From assembly GCF_045679555.1 (NCBI RefSeq), contig NC_092087.1, forward strand, positions 79,849,305 to 79,913,304: a DNA stretch of 64,000 bases, read 5' to 3'. Numbering within the stretch: the first letter of the stretch is position 1; every line of letters begins with the position of its first letter. The translations under genes were made by a program, and so were the position numbers. This document shows, in pieces, positions 1 to 11,732 of the stretch. Under the pieces are notes generated by a model, which saw only the letters and a program-made list of their open reading frames with translations, made no database searches and had not been told where the DNA came from. The DNA is from Salvelinus alpinus. Its lineage: Eukaryota; Chordata; Actinopteri; Salmoniformes; Salmonidae.

Positions 1-930
1 ACCTGAAGCCTATGTGGGTTATGAATGCCTTATGAACCTGTCTTCGATAACAATCCATCAGGCCCCTATGAGGTCTACCTGTGTCGACTCTAAAGCAACC
101 GGAAGTGGTTAAAATCACTCTAAAAGTGTTTTGCCATACCCAACCTGCAGTTTGAGAGAAATAGTGCATTCAACCCTGTGTAAATCAGTCAGTTCTTAAC
201 GTAAAGACTTAAAACTCAGGATTCTGTAAAAGCATACCCCATTCAGGATGTGTTTACTTTTAGCTTCCTGTGCCAACCGGAAGTGCCATAATTGGGGTCA
301 AAGGGGCTGTTTCGAAGGGTTAAAACAGTCAGATCTTTCCAAAACTTCATGTGAGATTAGGCAGCCCTCATGAACTGTAAATCAGTCATTCATCCCATCA
401 GATTTCCAAGAAAAACTCACACACAAACAGCAAGGATGGAGTGACACATTGTGGGGCTTAGAGACACGGAGCCTGCAATAGTTACCTTTGTTCAAACTAT
501 CAAAGAACCGTTAGACCTAGAGCTCTGAAACTTTAGAAGCCCGTTATATAGCTCAGGTCGATAGTGCACGGTGCGTTATGTGGCTCTAGAACGTTCTCAG
601 ACCGAGAAACAACCTCGTACATTTGCAATAACTTCAATTCATTTTGACCATTACAGAAAAGTCCCAGAGTCGCAAGACTAGATGCATTGAAATCTCCTCG
701 GCCCATAGAGACGGACCCCAACGTTTCTGTCCAGTAGCTCTTTCAAGGATCCCGTAGCAACGCCCGGAAAAAGTGGATTTTCAGCACCAATTAAGGTCGT
801 TGCTCGGGCTCCAAAGGACCTATCGAGCCGAAACTTGGGATTCGAGGTCGCCTCAGCTAGGCCTACACATAATGTCAGAACTGGACCCGCAGCTAGATAG
901 TAACTACGTGTTATATGTTTTTATTATGGT
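1..930. other. Gene-free stretch, probably old interspersed repeat
   Basis: No ORF here resembles a known protein and no exon-like segment with splice sites stands out. The style of the sequence (short CA/TG-poor stretches, scattered CpG) is like interspersed repeat DNA seen widely in salmonids, but I cannot name a family. Nothing else is supported. Confidence 0.4.
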
Positions 931-1960
931 TTAACTTCTTATGGCTGAAGGGGCAGTATTGAGTAGCTTGGATGAAAGGTGCCCATTGTAAACGGCCAGC
1001 TCCTGAGTCTCAGTTGCTAATATATGCATATTATTATTAGTATTGGATAGAAAACTCTAAAGTTTCTAAAACTGTTTGAATTAAGTCTGTGAGATTAACA
1101 GAACTCATATGGCAGGCAAAAACCTGAGAAGTTCCACTTCCTGTTTGGATTTTTTCTGGGGGTGCCATATTTTCAACCAAGCTCTCATTGAATATAAAGA
1201 GAGATATGGATGGGTTTTCACTTCCTACGGCTTCCACTAGATGTCAACAGTCAATATAACTTATTCTGATGACTCTAATTTGAAGGGAATTCGAAGGAGA
1301 CAGGAATGAGTAATCACTGCCATGAGGTGCCCACGCATTAATCACGTGAGAGTGAGCTCCGTTCCTTCTCTCAATTGAAGTCGATTTAATTCTCTGGTTG
1401 GAACATTATTCAAGATGTATGTTAACAACATTCTAAAGATTGATTCAGTACATCGTTTGACATGTTTCTACTGACTAACGGAACGTTTGGACATTTCATC
1501 ACGTTATAGTGGTCGCGCTTTGAGACTTTGGTTCGGGTATTTGGTAAACAATTCGAAAGTAGCTAATTTGACATAAATAACGGACATGAACGAACAAATC
1601 AAGCATTTATTGTGGACCTGGGATTCCTAGGACTGCATTCTGATGAATTCATCAAAGGTAAGGAAACATTTATCATGTATTTCCTGGTTTCTGTTGAGTC
1701 CAACATGGTGGCTAATTTGGCTAATCATCTGAGCTCCGTCTCAGATTATTGCATGGTTTATATTTCCGTAAAGTTTTTTTGAAATCTGACACAGCGGTTG
1801 CATTAAGGAGAGGTATATCTATAATTCTATGTGTATTACTTGTATTATCATTTATATTTATGTTGTTGCTATGTTTATGTTACGGTGGAGCGCGCTCGCC
1901 ATCTATTGGATTTTTGCAGTGTTACACTTGGCATTTGCCATATGGCATTTGCAATCAGGT
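930..1960 (+). repeat. High-copy salmonid interspersed repeat (unclassified)
   Basis: The segment beginning near GGGGCAGTATTGAGTAGC and running through the aggtgcccattgtaaac, atatgcatattattatta and cacttcctacggcttccac motifs matches a repeat I know as very common in salmonid genomes. A related copy lies on the minus strand at about 58041-58735 inside bmerb1 intron 3. The class (DNA transposon or LINE-derived) is uncertain. The short ORFs here are not convincing genes. Confidence 0.5.
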
Positions 1961-2049
1961 TAGAATGAAACAACGTCCAATTGAGTGGTATTGTACATCG
2001 TGTATATGTTTCGTACGGTGCCAATATGATCCCATTCATTTTTGTCCAT

Positions 2050-2830
2050 TTCAGGGGGGTGTTCCCTTACATGGTCCAAGCACACCAAGACAGGCGTGAA
2101 GCGGGCACGACAAAACCTATTCCCCTTCAGGAGACTGAAAAGATTTGGCATGGGTCCTCATATTCTCAAAAGGTTCTACAGCTGCACCATCGAGAGTATC
2201 CTGACTGGTTGCATCACTGCCCGGTATGGCAACTGCTCAGCCTCCGACCGCAAGGCACTACAGAGGGTAGCGCGAACGGCCTAGTACATCACTGGGGCCA
2301 AGCTTCCTTCCATCCAGGGCCTCTGTACCAGGCGGTGCCAGAGGAAGGCCCTAAAAATTGTCAAAGATTCCAGCAACCCTAGTCATAGACTGTTTTCTCT
2401 GCTACCGCACGGCAAGCGGTATCGGAACGCCAAGTCTAGGACCAAAAGGCTTCTAAACAGCTTCTACCCCCAAGCCATAAGACTCCTGAACATCTAATCA
2501 AACGGCTACCAAGACTATTTGCATCCCCCCCTTTACACCGCTGCTACTCTCTGTGGTTATCATCTATGCATAGTCACTTTAATAACTCCACCTACATATT
2601 ACCTCAACTAACCGGTGCACCTGCACATTGACTCTGTACCCCCCTGTATATAGTCTCGCTATTATTATTTTACTGCTGCTCTTTAATTACTTGTTACTTT
2701 GATTTCTTATTCTTAGTCATATTTGTTTTTAACTGCATTGTTGTTTAGGGGCTCGTAAGTAAGCATTTTACTGTAAGTTCTACACCTGTTGCATTCGGTG
2801 CAATTGACTAATAAAATTAGATTTGATGCC
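2050..2830 (+). mobile_element. LINE 3' end fragment (RSg-1/L2-Rex1-like)
   Basis: The first part still encodes the C-terminal end of a reverse-transcriptase protein: the segment around 2160-2290 gives RFYSCTIESILTGCITARYG, which parallels the same stretch of the better-preserved copy at 60380-61500. The 3' region then runs through a T-rich tail ending at AATAAAATTAGATTTGAT. The reading frame is interrupted by stops and shifts, so this is a 5'-truncated dead copy. Confidence 0.65.
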
Positions 2831-3069
2831 TACATATAACTACATCTAAAGTATGAACATACTGTATGAGTAAGGTCTGACATTTCCCCACTGGACATTG
2901 ACCATGTTAACATGAGCACAGCAGTCTGGATTGTAGCTCATATCCCACATACGGTCTTATTCGGGATGAGCTCTTTACATGCATTTTGATATCCCGCTCA
3001 TGAGTATCCCTGTATCCATGAATAAACAGAATATTCCTCATAAGTGTATGGGTTAAATGGAATAGTAAC

Positions 3070-3330
3070 TGCACTATGGACACTGACGGCAGGACTATAA
3101 CCTCACGTGTTAAAAACTCTGCAAGGAGTTTGAGGAGTGCAGATGGAGTCAGCGTGATAAATTGCCATGTCCGTACTGTGAGACACCTAAGACAGCGCTA
3201 CAGGGAGACAGGACAGACAGCTGATCGTCCTCGCAGTGACAGACCACGTGTAACAACACCTGCACAGGATCGGTACATCTGAAGATCACACCTGCGGGAT
3301 AGGTACAGGATGGCAACAACTGCAAAGTTA
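3070..3330 (+). mobile_element. Tc1-like transposase N-terminal fragment
   Basis: The ORF at 3076-3282 encodes a helix-turn-helix-like segment containing VRTVRHLRQRYRETGQTADR, typical of the DNA-binding N-terminus of one salmonid Tc1 family. It ends at a stop after QDRYI, and the sequence then passes into unrelated LINE DNA at about 3330. No terminal inverted repeat or catalytic domain is present here. The left end of what appears to be the same family is seen alone at 29607-29785. Confidence 0.6.
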
Positions 3331-3890
3331 CACAGCTACTTGCCGCAGCTACTTGCCCAAGCCTCCCCAGCTTCTCCTTCACTCAAATCCAGATAGCAGA
3401 TGTTCTGAAAGAGCTGCAAAACCTGGACCTGTACAAATCAGCTGGCCTAGACAATCTGGACCCTCTAAAATTATCCGCCGCCATTGTTGCAACCCCTATT
3501 ACCAGTCTGTTCAACCTCTCTTTCGTATCTTCCAAGATCTCTAAAGATTGGAAAGCTGCCGCGGTCATCCCGCTCTTCAAAGGGGGTAACACTCTAGACA
3601 CAAACTGTTATAGACCTATATCCATTCAGCCCTGCCTTTCTAAAGACTTTGAAAGCCAAGTTAATAAACAGATCACTGACCATTTATTTCAAATCCCACC
3701 GTACCTTCTCCGCTGTGCAATCTGGTTTCTGAGCTAGTCACGGGTGCACCTCAGCCACGCTCAAGGTACTAAACGATATCATAACCGCCATCGATAAAGA
3801 CAGTACTGTGCAGCCGTCTTCATCGACCTGGCCAAGGCTTTCGACTCTGTCAATCACCGTATCCTTATCGGCAGACTGTGGGCACCTGTC
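3330..3890 (+). mobile_element. LINE reverse-transcriptase fragment
   Basis: Translation in shifting frames gives blocks typical of a non-LTR reverse transcriptase: KSAGLDNLDP near 3440, WKAAAVIPLFKGGN near 3550, and FIDLAKAFDSVNH near 3820-3860 (the RT motif-A region with the first catalytic Asp). Frames change several times, so it is a dead fragment. It is a different LINE from the RSg-1-like copies. Confidence 0.65.
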
Positions 3891-3894
3891 GCTT

Positions 3895-4097
3895 CTGCAT
3901 AGGCATTTGAACCAGATGCTGTACTTGATGATGCACGGGAGCCAGTTGCTTCACCTAAGGTATTTGGGCCAGTTTCCACACTAGCCGAGGCATTACGGGT
4001 GGCCGCTTCTGAGGCATTGTGGGTGGCCGCTTGCGAGGCACTGTGGCCGGTAGCTTCTGCTGCAGAGGCACTGTGGCCAGTTGCTTCCGCTGCATAG
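3895..4097. repeat. Coding-like imperfect minisatellite, left part
   Basis: Imperfect tandem units built from GAGGCACTGTGGCCAGTTGC and related blocks (ttcaCCTAAGGTATTTGGGCC, gcattgtgggtggcc). The plus strand stays open in short stretches reading EALWPVAS-like units. The array resumes at about 5507 after an interposed LTR-like segment, so one array appears to have been split. The unit lengths keep frame only locally. Confidence 0.6.
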
Positions 4098-5500
4098 TGT
4101 CATGACGTTGCCCTCTTTGGGTACAGCAAGCCCTATCCCCCTCTCCCTGCGTCCTACAACTAGGCTGCTGTGGTCAGATAGGTCGTAAATTCCGGGAGGA
4201 GATGATCTCCTCATGGCCACAGTATAGAGACAGATTGAAGTTTCATAGAGAACAAAGGAATTTCTTCCACCTCACAGAACTTGAGGTCCGAACAACAGTT
4301 ATGTTTCGGAGAAGGTATAAAAGATCGGTGAAGAATCCAGCTACGAACTGGTATGTTTGCTACCATTTTGTGACACTCATGGGAGACGGTGCGGCCACAT
4401 TACCATAATGCTGTTTATATAATAGCCTCAGATATGAGGTTTACATCTAATTGTTGTATAAGATGAATGAGTGAGGATGATACTGTTTGTAAAATTGTGT
4501 GATGTGATTTTGGACTGTTTAATGAAGTTAACTCCAATTCCCTAAAAGGTTTCACTAAGTCCTTGGCACGCCCCCAGGGGTACAGACAGGACCGGGCGTC
4601 ATGACAGCCCTTTTCGATGTTCCGAATAAAACCCAGACTTTGAGAATTTCTCAACAGACCATGTTTTCTCTCAATCACGAGAGGACAAAGGTTGCAGACC
4701 AGCTTACCTCGATAAAGAGAGGGCCAAGGTTTGAGACGATTGCTGAATCTTAACCATCCCACGTGGTTAAACTCTTAGACTATCGATACCGACAGAATAA
4801 GAACAAGTCTTTGATTTTAATTACTAGTCTGCAGCTAGGAATTCGGTATCATTGAACACGAAGAACGACAACCGCCGAAACATCTATCCATAACGACATG
4901 AATGAATGTCACTCTGAACTATCCATTCTAACCACGACAGAGAGGGCGGACAAACTCTCCAACAAAAACAAACTTTTCAACAGAGACCCTGACGACACAC
5001 TGAGTGTAAATATATATATTGATTGCAATTGTTCTCGAATGAGTGAGCGTCCATGTGCAAAGGATTAGCATTTCAATTGTTATAATTATCAACTGTGTGC
5101 TGTCATCTCAGTCGACCCCCACTTCCCTTTTGTACACCAAGCCGCGATGCCGGTTTATCCCACTAGGGAAACTCCGTTATCATTTCCTTGTAACTATCTA
5201 CTGTTTGTTTATGCATTTCTGTGAATTACTTAGTTAGTAAATAAATGATTTAAGACAATTGATGTATGGATGACTCATAGTGAAGACTGGGTTCGTGTAG
5301 ATAACCAGCAATTTACGACTAACATGAGGTAAATAATAAGTCATTAATCAGAAGACTATTGATCAGATATGAAAATCTATTACGAAAATTATAACTTTGT
5401 AATTTAAATATTTTCCTTGGTGCCCCGACTTCCTAGTTAATTACAGTTACATGATTAATCAGTTTAATCGCGTAATACTAATTACAGGGAATCTTTGATA
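4098..5500. mobile_element. LTR-like fossil (solo LTR or LTR fragment)
   Basis: The segment starts TGTCATGACGTTGCC and ends near TAATTACA, and the same minisatellite lies on both sides, so it looks like an insertion. It carries a TATA-like GGTATAAAAGATC near 4314 and no coding domain. I could not find a matching target duplication, so the exact ends and the family are uncertain. It is an old, non-coding fossil with no internal retroviral region visible. Confidence 0.35.
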
Positions 5501-5506
5501 AAAACT

Positions 5507-5870
5507 AAAAGTGCCGAGGCACTGTGGCCAGTTGCTTCCGCTGCCGAGTCACGGGAGCTGGTTGCTTCACCTAAGGTATTTGGGCCAGTCGTGGCACTTG
5601 ATGAAGCATTGTGGCCAGTTGCTTCACCTAAGCTATTTGGGCCAGTTGCCACACTTGCCGAGGCATTATGGGTGGCTGTTTCCGCTGCATTATAGGTGGT
5701 CAGTTCCGCGGCCGGTCGCTTCACCCAAGGTATTTGGGCCAGTAGTGGCGCTTGCTGAGGCATTGTGGGTGGCTGCTTCTGAGGCACGGGAACCGGTAGC
5801 TTCACCTGCAGAGGCACGGGAGCCAGTTGCTTCCGCTTCATTGTGGCCAGTTCCTTTTAATTTATTTTGG
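5507..5870. repeat. Coding-like imperfect minisatellite, right part
   Basis: Continuation of the array at 3895-4097, with units such as GAGGCACTGTGGCCAGTTGC and CTAAGGTATTTGGGCCAGT. The plus frame 5495-5695 reads EALWPVAS/VFGPVVAL-type repeats and the minus frame is also open. Open frames on both strands are expected from a stop-poor tandem repeat and do not by themselves show a gene. It could be a relic of a repetitive coding exon. Confidence 0.55.
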
Positions 5871-6479
5871 GGAATATAGTTATAATTACCTAGGGAAGAA
5901 AAGAAAGTTTCAAATCGTAAAATGCCAGCATTTGAAGTTCTGGGATTTAGACGGAGTTATTTTATCTGAATTAAATGTGTAGAACAAAAAACACCTTTAG
6001 GTGGAGGATAACAGGTTATCCCTCCAATTAGCAGGCAACAAAAAACATCCTAGTCAGTTAAATCCTAGTCAGCTACCTGTAAAACATGGAAGACAAGGGA
6101 AACAAACTAGAGCCATACAACTTACCTCAAAGTCACTTCAAAAATCACAGCCAGTATTCTGAACTAATTGTAGCTGGAAAGCATTACCAGGAGATTCCTC
6201 TTATTGTATCTGATTGTCTTTTTAGCTGTGCCTTACAAAGGAATCCTAGACCCTTCTAATCTGTCTGGTTAATTAGGTACATCTGCAAGCCACTGAACAT
6301 AATTTCCATTGGTCCAATTTCACAATTGAGATTAGGTGCGCTTGATTTCATTCAGCTGGTGTGCTGGAGGGTTTGCACATCATGGACAAATTCAATGGTT
6401 TTAAAGAGTGAACTCTACCTACCCATTGCACTGGGTGAGCTTAATCAATTGCGCCTTTTATTTCATGCTAATTAAGATC
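5871..6479. other. Gene-free stretch, nothing recognised
   Basis: AT-rich sequence between the minisatellite and a Tc1-like element. I see no ORF of substance, no tRNA-like promoter and no clear terminal repeats. Confidence 0.4.
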
Positions 6480-7560
6480 CTGCCAGGGGCTTTTGCAGGT
6501 GCAACCTCAGTGGTCCAGTAGAAGTGTGTCGTGAAAAAATATATTTTAGATTTTTCAAAGTAGCCTCACTTGCCTTGATGACAGCTTTGCACACTCTTGA
6601 CATTCTCTCAACCAGCTTCACCTGGAATGCTTTTCCAACAGTCTTGAAGGAGTTCCCACATTTGCTGAGCACTTGTTGGCTGCTTTTCCTTCACTCCGTG
6701 GTCCAACTCATGCCAAACCATCTCAATTGGGTTGAGGTCGGGTGATTGTGGAGGGCAGGTCATCTGATGCAGCACTCCGTCACTCTCCTTCTTGGTCAAA
6801 TAGACCTTACACAGTCTGGAGGTGTGTTGGGTCATTGTCCTATTGAAAAACAAACGATAGTCCCACTAAGCACAAACCAAATGGGATGGCATATCGCTGC
6901 AGAATGTTGTGGTTGCCATTCTGGTAAAATGTGTCTTGAGTTCTAAATATATCACAGACAGTGTCACCAGCAAAGCACCATCACACCATCACACCATCAC
7001 ACCTCGTCCTCCATGCTTCAAGGTGGAAACCAGACATGCGGAGATCATCCGTTCACCTACTCTGCGTCTCAGAAAGACGCGGCGGTTGGACCCCAAAATC
7101 TTAAATTTGGACGCATTAGACCAAAGGACAGATTTCAACCGGTCTAATGTCCATTGCTCGTGTTTCTTGGCCCAAGCAAGTCTCTTCTTATTGGTGTCCT
7201 TTGATGGTGGTTTCTTGCAGCAATTCGACCATGAAGGCCTGATTTACGCGGTCTCTTCTGAACAGTTGATGTTGAGATGTGTCTGTTACTTGACCTCTGT
7301 GAAGCATTTATTTGGGCTGCAATTTTTGAGTCTGGTCACTCTCATGAACGTATCCTCTTCCGCAGAGGTAACTCTGGGTCTTCCTTTCCTGTGGTGGTCC
7401 TCATGAGAGCCACTTTGATGATGAAATTTTCAGTTCTTGAAATGTTCTGGATTGACTGACCTTCATGTCTTAAAGTAATGATGGACTGTCATTTCCCTTT
7501 GCTTATTTGAACGGTTCTCACAAATTAACTTTTTACAAGGCACACCTGCTAAAGCCAATT
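6480..7560 (-). mobile_element. Degraded Tc1-like transposon (minus strand)
   Basis: On the minus strand the segment 6608-6853 encodes the transposase C-terminal catalytic part with the motif [14 protein letters not shown], the last Asp-34-Glu part of the Tc1 DDE triad. Further upstream (7060-7450) the minus strand has the diverged N-terminal part. Frameshifts and stops break the ORF. Terminal inverted repeats were not found, so the boundaries are approximate. A hAT-like element begins just to the right (7664). Confidence 0.75.
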
Positions 7561-7663
7561 ATTTCATGCCCAAAAATGCATCCGCTTTGATCACGCAGAC
7601 CTTCGTCCACATGATCAGGCGGCTTGATGAAAGGCTCCCTGTTAACCAGCTACACTTTTGATA

Positions 7664-9157
7664 CAGTGGTGGTCAGTGCCATTTAAGATGAGGGAGGACG
7701 ATTTTTTTTCATGAGCATAGCCTTATTCCTATTCCAGCATATTGGATGACTCTCATTCATATTCCATTCACCCAGTTCAATATAACATTGATAGGTTTCG
7801 GCTACTACATGATACTCACATTTTCCTTACACCCATCATGAGGTTGCTACAATCTAGCCTATGAATAAAAGTTTACAACGTAGGTGCACACAGGTCGAGA
7901 GACAAATTTGAGGTGACCGACAGTGGCACATGGACAGACAGTGATATTCAATGCCGCCTTGCACACTCTTGCCTGCATCTAGCTGATATAGGATGTAATC
8001 ATTCGTCCAACCATTACAAATTAGAGTTTCTAATTTGGATAAATTCAGGTATGTTTATCTTTGTTTTGTTCCATTTGCATCCGTTTAAGAAACGTTTTTT
8101 AACAGAATCTGCGTAATGAATACACTCCTGATCATGCGTAAGCACAGTTCACTTTCATAGCAGCCATGTTGTATTCCTTCTCGCATTTTTGCGCTCTCTT
8201 CCTCTCACCTCTTCCCTTCACTTGTGGACTTAAATGCACAAACACATCAGCTGTATGTGACCAGGCAACAAAAAACAATCCAGGCCAAACCGCTACACAC
8301 AGCCTACATCGTTGTCACCATATTAGCTAAAGTAACTTCATAGTCAGCATAGCTAATAGAACTAACATGTTAGTAAACCTTCTACAATCATGCAGTAACA
8401 TTACAGTGTAAGCAGTTACACCGGCGTGCCCTGGTGGGAATACATTTGTAAAACCAAAAGCTTACCTTGACTTGGAAGAGTTCCAGTGTTGTGTTGGAAA
8501 GTCATAGCCAGTTAGCTAATATAGCATCCCTCTGTTTGAGTAGGGTGTTTCAGTAGGCTAAACTAGCTAGCTGCATTTGCTAGCTAAGTAACTGCAAGTG
8601 AACAAAAAAAAACAATCTCTCTCTCTTTTTCTCTCTTGCTTCTCCTTAATTTTGGAAGAAATTAATTTGTTCAAAACTGTTCAATTATTTCTCTCTCTTT
8701 GATTCAACTACTCACCACATTTTATATACTGCAGTGCTAGCTAACTGTAGTTTATTCTTTCAGTACTAGATTAATTCTCTGATCCGGTGAACAAAATGTC
8801 AGTTCATGCAACGAAAGCTCTGATAGTTTGGAGGATGTCCTCCGGAAGTTGTCATAATTACTGTGTAAGACTATGGAAGGGGGTGAGAACCATGAGCCAA
8901 TGTATGTACCCAAAGGAGGATGGAAGCTAGCTGTCCTCCGGCTACATCATGGTGCTACCCTACAGAGTGCTGTTGAGGCTACTGTAGACCTTCTTTGCAA
9001 AATAGTGTGTTTTAATAAATTATTTGGTAACATGATTATATTTTTGGTATAGTTTTGTCTAAAAATGATAACTTTTTAAATGTTTGGAAAATATTATTTG
9101 TGTATAATTCACTGACGACGATGGTCCTCCCCTTCCTCCTCTGAGGAGCATCCACTG
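7664..9157. mobile_element. hAT-like non-autonomous DNA transposon
   Basis: The element starts CAGTGGTGG and ends CATCCACTG, short imperfect inverted termini of hAT type. It is bounded by a perfect 8-bp duplication, TTTTGATA, at 7656-7663 and 9158-9165. Eight-base target duplications are the hallmark of hAT elements. No transposase ORF is visible, so it is non-autonomous or deleted. Internal sequence includes the block CAAAGGAGGATGGAAGCTAG, also found in the neighbouring related copy. Confidence 0.75.
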
Positions 9158-9165
9158 TTTTGATA

Positions 9166-9400
9166 CCAATTGGTATTGAATGTCGTCACCCTTTCATTCT
9201 TCTTCATGAAACTGATCTCAGGCAGACGTTAACCCTCGGGTTTTAATTCACACCTTTTTCTGTTTATCCCACAGAATGATAGGGTTTCTTCAACAAAAAG
9301 ACTACAACATTTTCGGTAGCTTTGGCCATTCTGCTATTCTGGCAGCGAAAACTGCACACTCGCACTGGTAGCTAGCTACTGCTTAGCAAGGAAAATTGAA
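9166..9400. other. Host DNA flanking hAT insertion
   Basis: Sequence continuing from the right target duplication. No gene feature is seen. Confidence 0.3.
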
Positions 9401-10026
9401 ATAAATTGCACTAACTGGACACAAAAATAAAGTTCTAAAACCAAGAAAACTATTTATAATCTACCTCCTCCGTCTCCTGTAATTTGAAGAAACTAATTTT
9501 AATTGAATAATATTCTAAAAATGCTCAACTATACCTTTACACTCCTAATCTCTATCCAATAAGGTCACCAACTCACCAAGCTTCACAACCCCAATACAAC
9601 ACAGGTTCATTCTCTGATCCTAATCCTATGATTGGATGGACAACATGTCAGTTCATACAGCAAAAGCTTTGATTGGTTGGAGGTCGTCCTCTGGAAGTTG
9701 TGTTAATTAACATGTAGGTCTATGGAAGGAGGTAAGGCCGACGAGCCTCCTAGGTTTTGTATTGAAGTCAATGTAGCCAGATGAAAATGTAAGCTAGCTG
9801 TCCTCCAGCTAAACCATGGTGCTACCCCAAAGAGTGCTGTCAAAGTAACCATAGATCTTCATTGCAAAACAGTGTGTTTTAATAAATTATTTGGTGACAT
9901 ATGAATATACTTAGTATAGTTTTATCTAAAAAGGATGACTGTTTTATGTTTCACTATTTTTATTTTTATGAAATTTCAATGAGGAGGATGGTCCTCCCTT
10001 TCCTCCTCTGTGGAGCGTCTACTGGC
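9400..10026. mobile_element. Second, diverged copy of the hAT-like element (right part)
   Basis: Blocks such as AGCTAGCTGTCCTCC, CATGGTGCTACCC, GTGTGTTTTAATAAATTATT and the closing GAGGAGGATGGTCCTCC repeat the 3' half of the element at 7664-9157 in the same order. It closes at GCGTCTACTG. The left end is not clear and may be truncated. This is probably an independent older insertion. Confidence 0.6.
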
Positions 10027-10738
10027 ACATAGAGACCATTTTTTTTAATGGTGGAGATATACTATTATAGTGATATACTGACTATTGAACCTCACCCGTA
10101 CACACAGCCTTTCAGGATGAGACTTGAGAGCTGTTGATGGCTGAAATAGTTTGAGGTGTCAGATAGTTGCTAGTGATCTCTCGCTCTCTTTCTCTCCACT
10201 CGAGTCTTTTCCTCAGAAGTCTGCCCTTGTCTCCAGATGTGGTAGCGCAAGGTTAAGGCTTGTCTGTATTCTGTTTTACACCTCAGACCCCTAGATTTCC
10301 TCCTGCAGACACAGTCTAAAACCTACACATCAACCAGTTTACCCTCTTTGCAAGACCAGATAAATTTTTTTAAAGCAAACAATTCACACAGGTTCTGTAA
10401 AGGAGTGTTCTTCACTGTTGCTAGTCATACAACTGGCCTCAACTCTGTGAGGTCAGAAACTCCAATTCCCTTGTGTTTTAATGACCGGCTACAGAGTGAA
10501 GTTGCACTCAGAGAACGGCAAGGAATATTGTACAGGGTCAATGTGCAAGGATGCTTCAAATAATTAGGCCTACTCATCTCTACCCCTAGGTGTGTAATAA
10601 TAGCAGTGTAGTTACTAAAATGTCCAACAGGGTATTTCAAAACCCCTCTTATAACAGTCATGGCTCAGACTGAACACTCTTTAAGATTATAGACATAAGG
10701 CCTTTGTATTAATGAGGGCTCCTTATCCTTATCTCTAC
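10027..10738. other. Gene-free stretch
   Basis: No convincing exon, RNA gene or named repeat. The short ORFs at 10348-10563 (+) and 10425-10661 (-) overlap on opposite strands and have no recognisable domain. Confidence 0.35.
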
Positions 10739-11100
10739 GGGCTCCTTATCTCTGTCTGGAATGAGCTACGGGCTCCTTATCTCTGTCTGGAATGAGCTAC
10801 GGGCTCCTTATCTCTGTCTGGAATGAGCTACGGGCTCCTTATCTCTGTCTGGAATGAGCTACGGGCTCCTTATCTCTGTCTGGAATGAGCTAAGGGCTCC
10901 TTATCTCTGTCTGGAATGAGCTACGGGCTCCTTATCTCTGTCTGGAATGAGCTACGGGCTCCTTATCTCTGTCTGGAATGAGCTATGGGCTCCTTATCTC
11001 TGTCTGGAATGAGCTACGGGCTCCTTATCTCTGTCTGGAATGAGCTAAGGGCCACTTGTCTCTGCCTGGAATGAGCTAAGTTCCCCTTGTCTCTGTCTGT
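10739..11100. repeat. 31-bp minisatellite, about 10 good copies
   Basis: The unit starts GGGCTCCTTATCTCTGTCTG and is followed by GAATGAGCTAC. Copies begin at 10739, 10770, 10801 and so on every 31 bases to 11018, then two degenerate copies follow to about 11100. Copies are nearly identical (one or two base changes), which indicates recent expansion or homogenisation. Confidence 0.95.
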
Positions 11101-11347
11101 AACCGTGTCACTTTCGTCACTGGGAGAACCGTAAAACATTTTGTCCAGATTACTATGTGGCTTGCACTGTATGTGATTTTCAGGACAAAAATGCACACTA
11201 AAACAGACCTGATCCTGCAGAAAAGCCTAGACTCTTAACATCTATGTTTATTCGACCAGGGATTTTGTCCTGCATTGAAACGCGTTCACAAAAATGGATG
11301 CTGGACCAGACATTGAAATTACACCCCACACTATCCAAGAAAAACCC

Positions 11348-11732
11348 TTAAAGCGGCAATCAGCAGTTGAAACCATAACCAAACAGTTGATACAAAACAA
11401 GGCGTTCTCCCAGTTTCAGTAAAAAGCTGAGTGATGGGACTGGAGAAATATAACCAGTCTCAAATTCATAGACAGAGCAAATTCAAGAACTGACCATCCA
11501 GGATTTCAAAAGTATAGTTTTAACCATGTTTTGAGGCTATACAGTGGTTGTTTACATTTACTTTGTAAACATTGGAGTATAACAAACTCATATTTTGGGT
11601 TCTGTATGGGGTTTGACAGTTGAACTAAGCTCATGAGGCATTTATGAGTTATATTCTTCAAGAATCAATGGGTACATATCATATAATTTATGTCAAAAAA
11701 TTGATGTAGCAACTACAGATTGCCCCTTTTAA
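11348..11732. mobile_element. MITE with TTAA ends
   Basis: The left end reads TTAAAGCGGCAATC and the right end GATTGCCCCTTTTAA, an imperfect inverted repeat bounded by TTAA on both sides. TTAA duplication is typical of piggyBac-type elements. No coding capacity. I recall this family as common in salmonids. Confidence 0.65.

Noticed and set aside
5482-5879. ORFs of about 120 aa on both strands
   Set aside because: Stop-poor minisatellite units open on both strands; no start context, domain or splice sites. Kept only as a repeat.
10739-11100. CRISPR-like regular repeat
   Set aside because: Head-to-tail tandem units without spacers, in a vertebrate genome.
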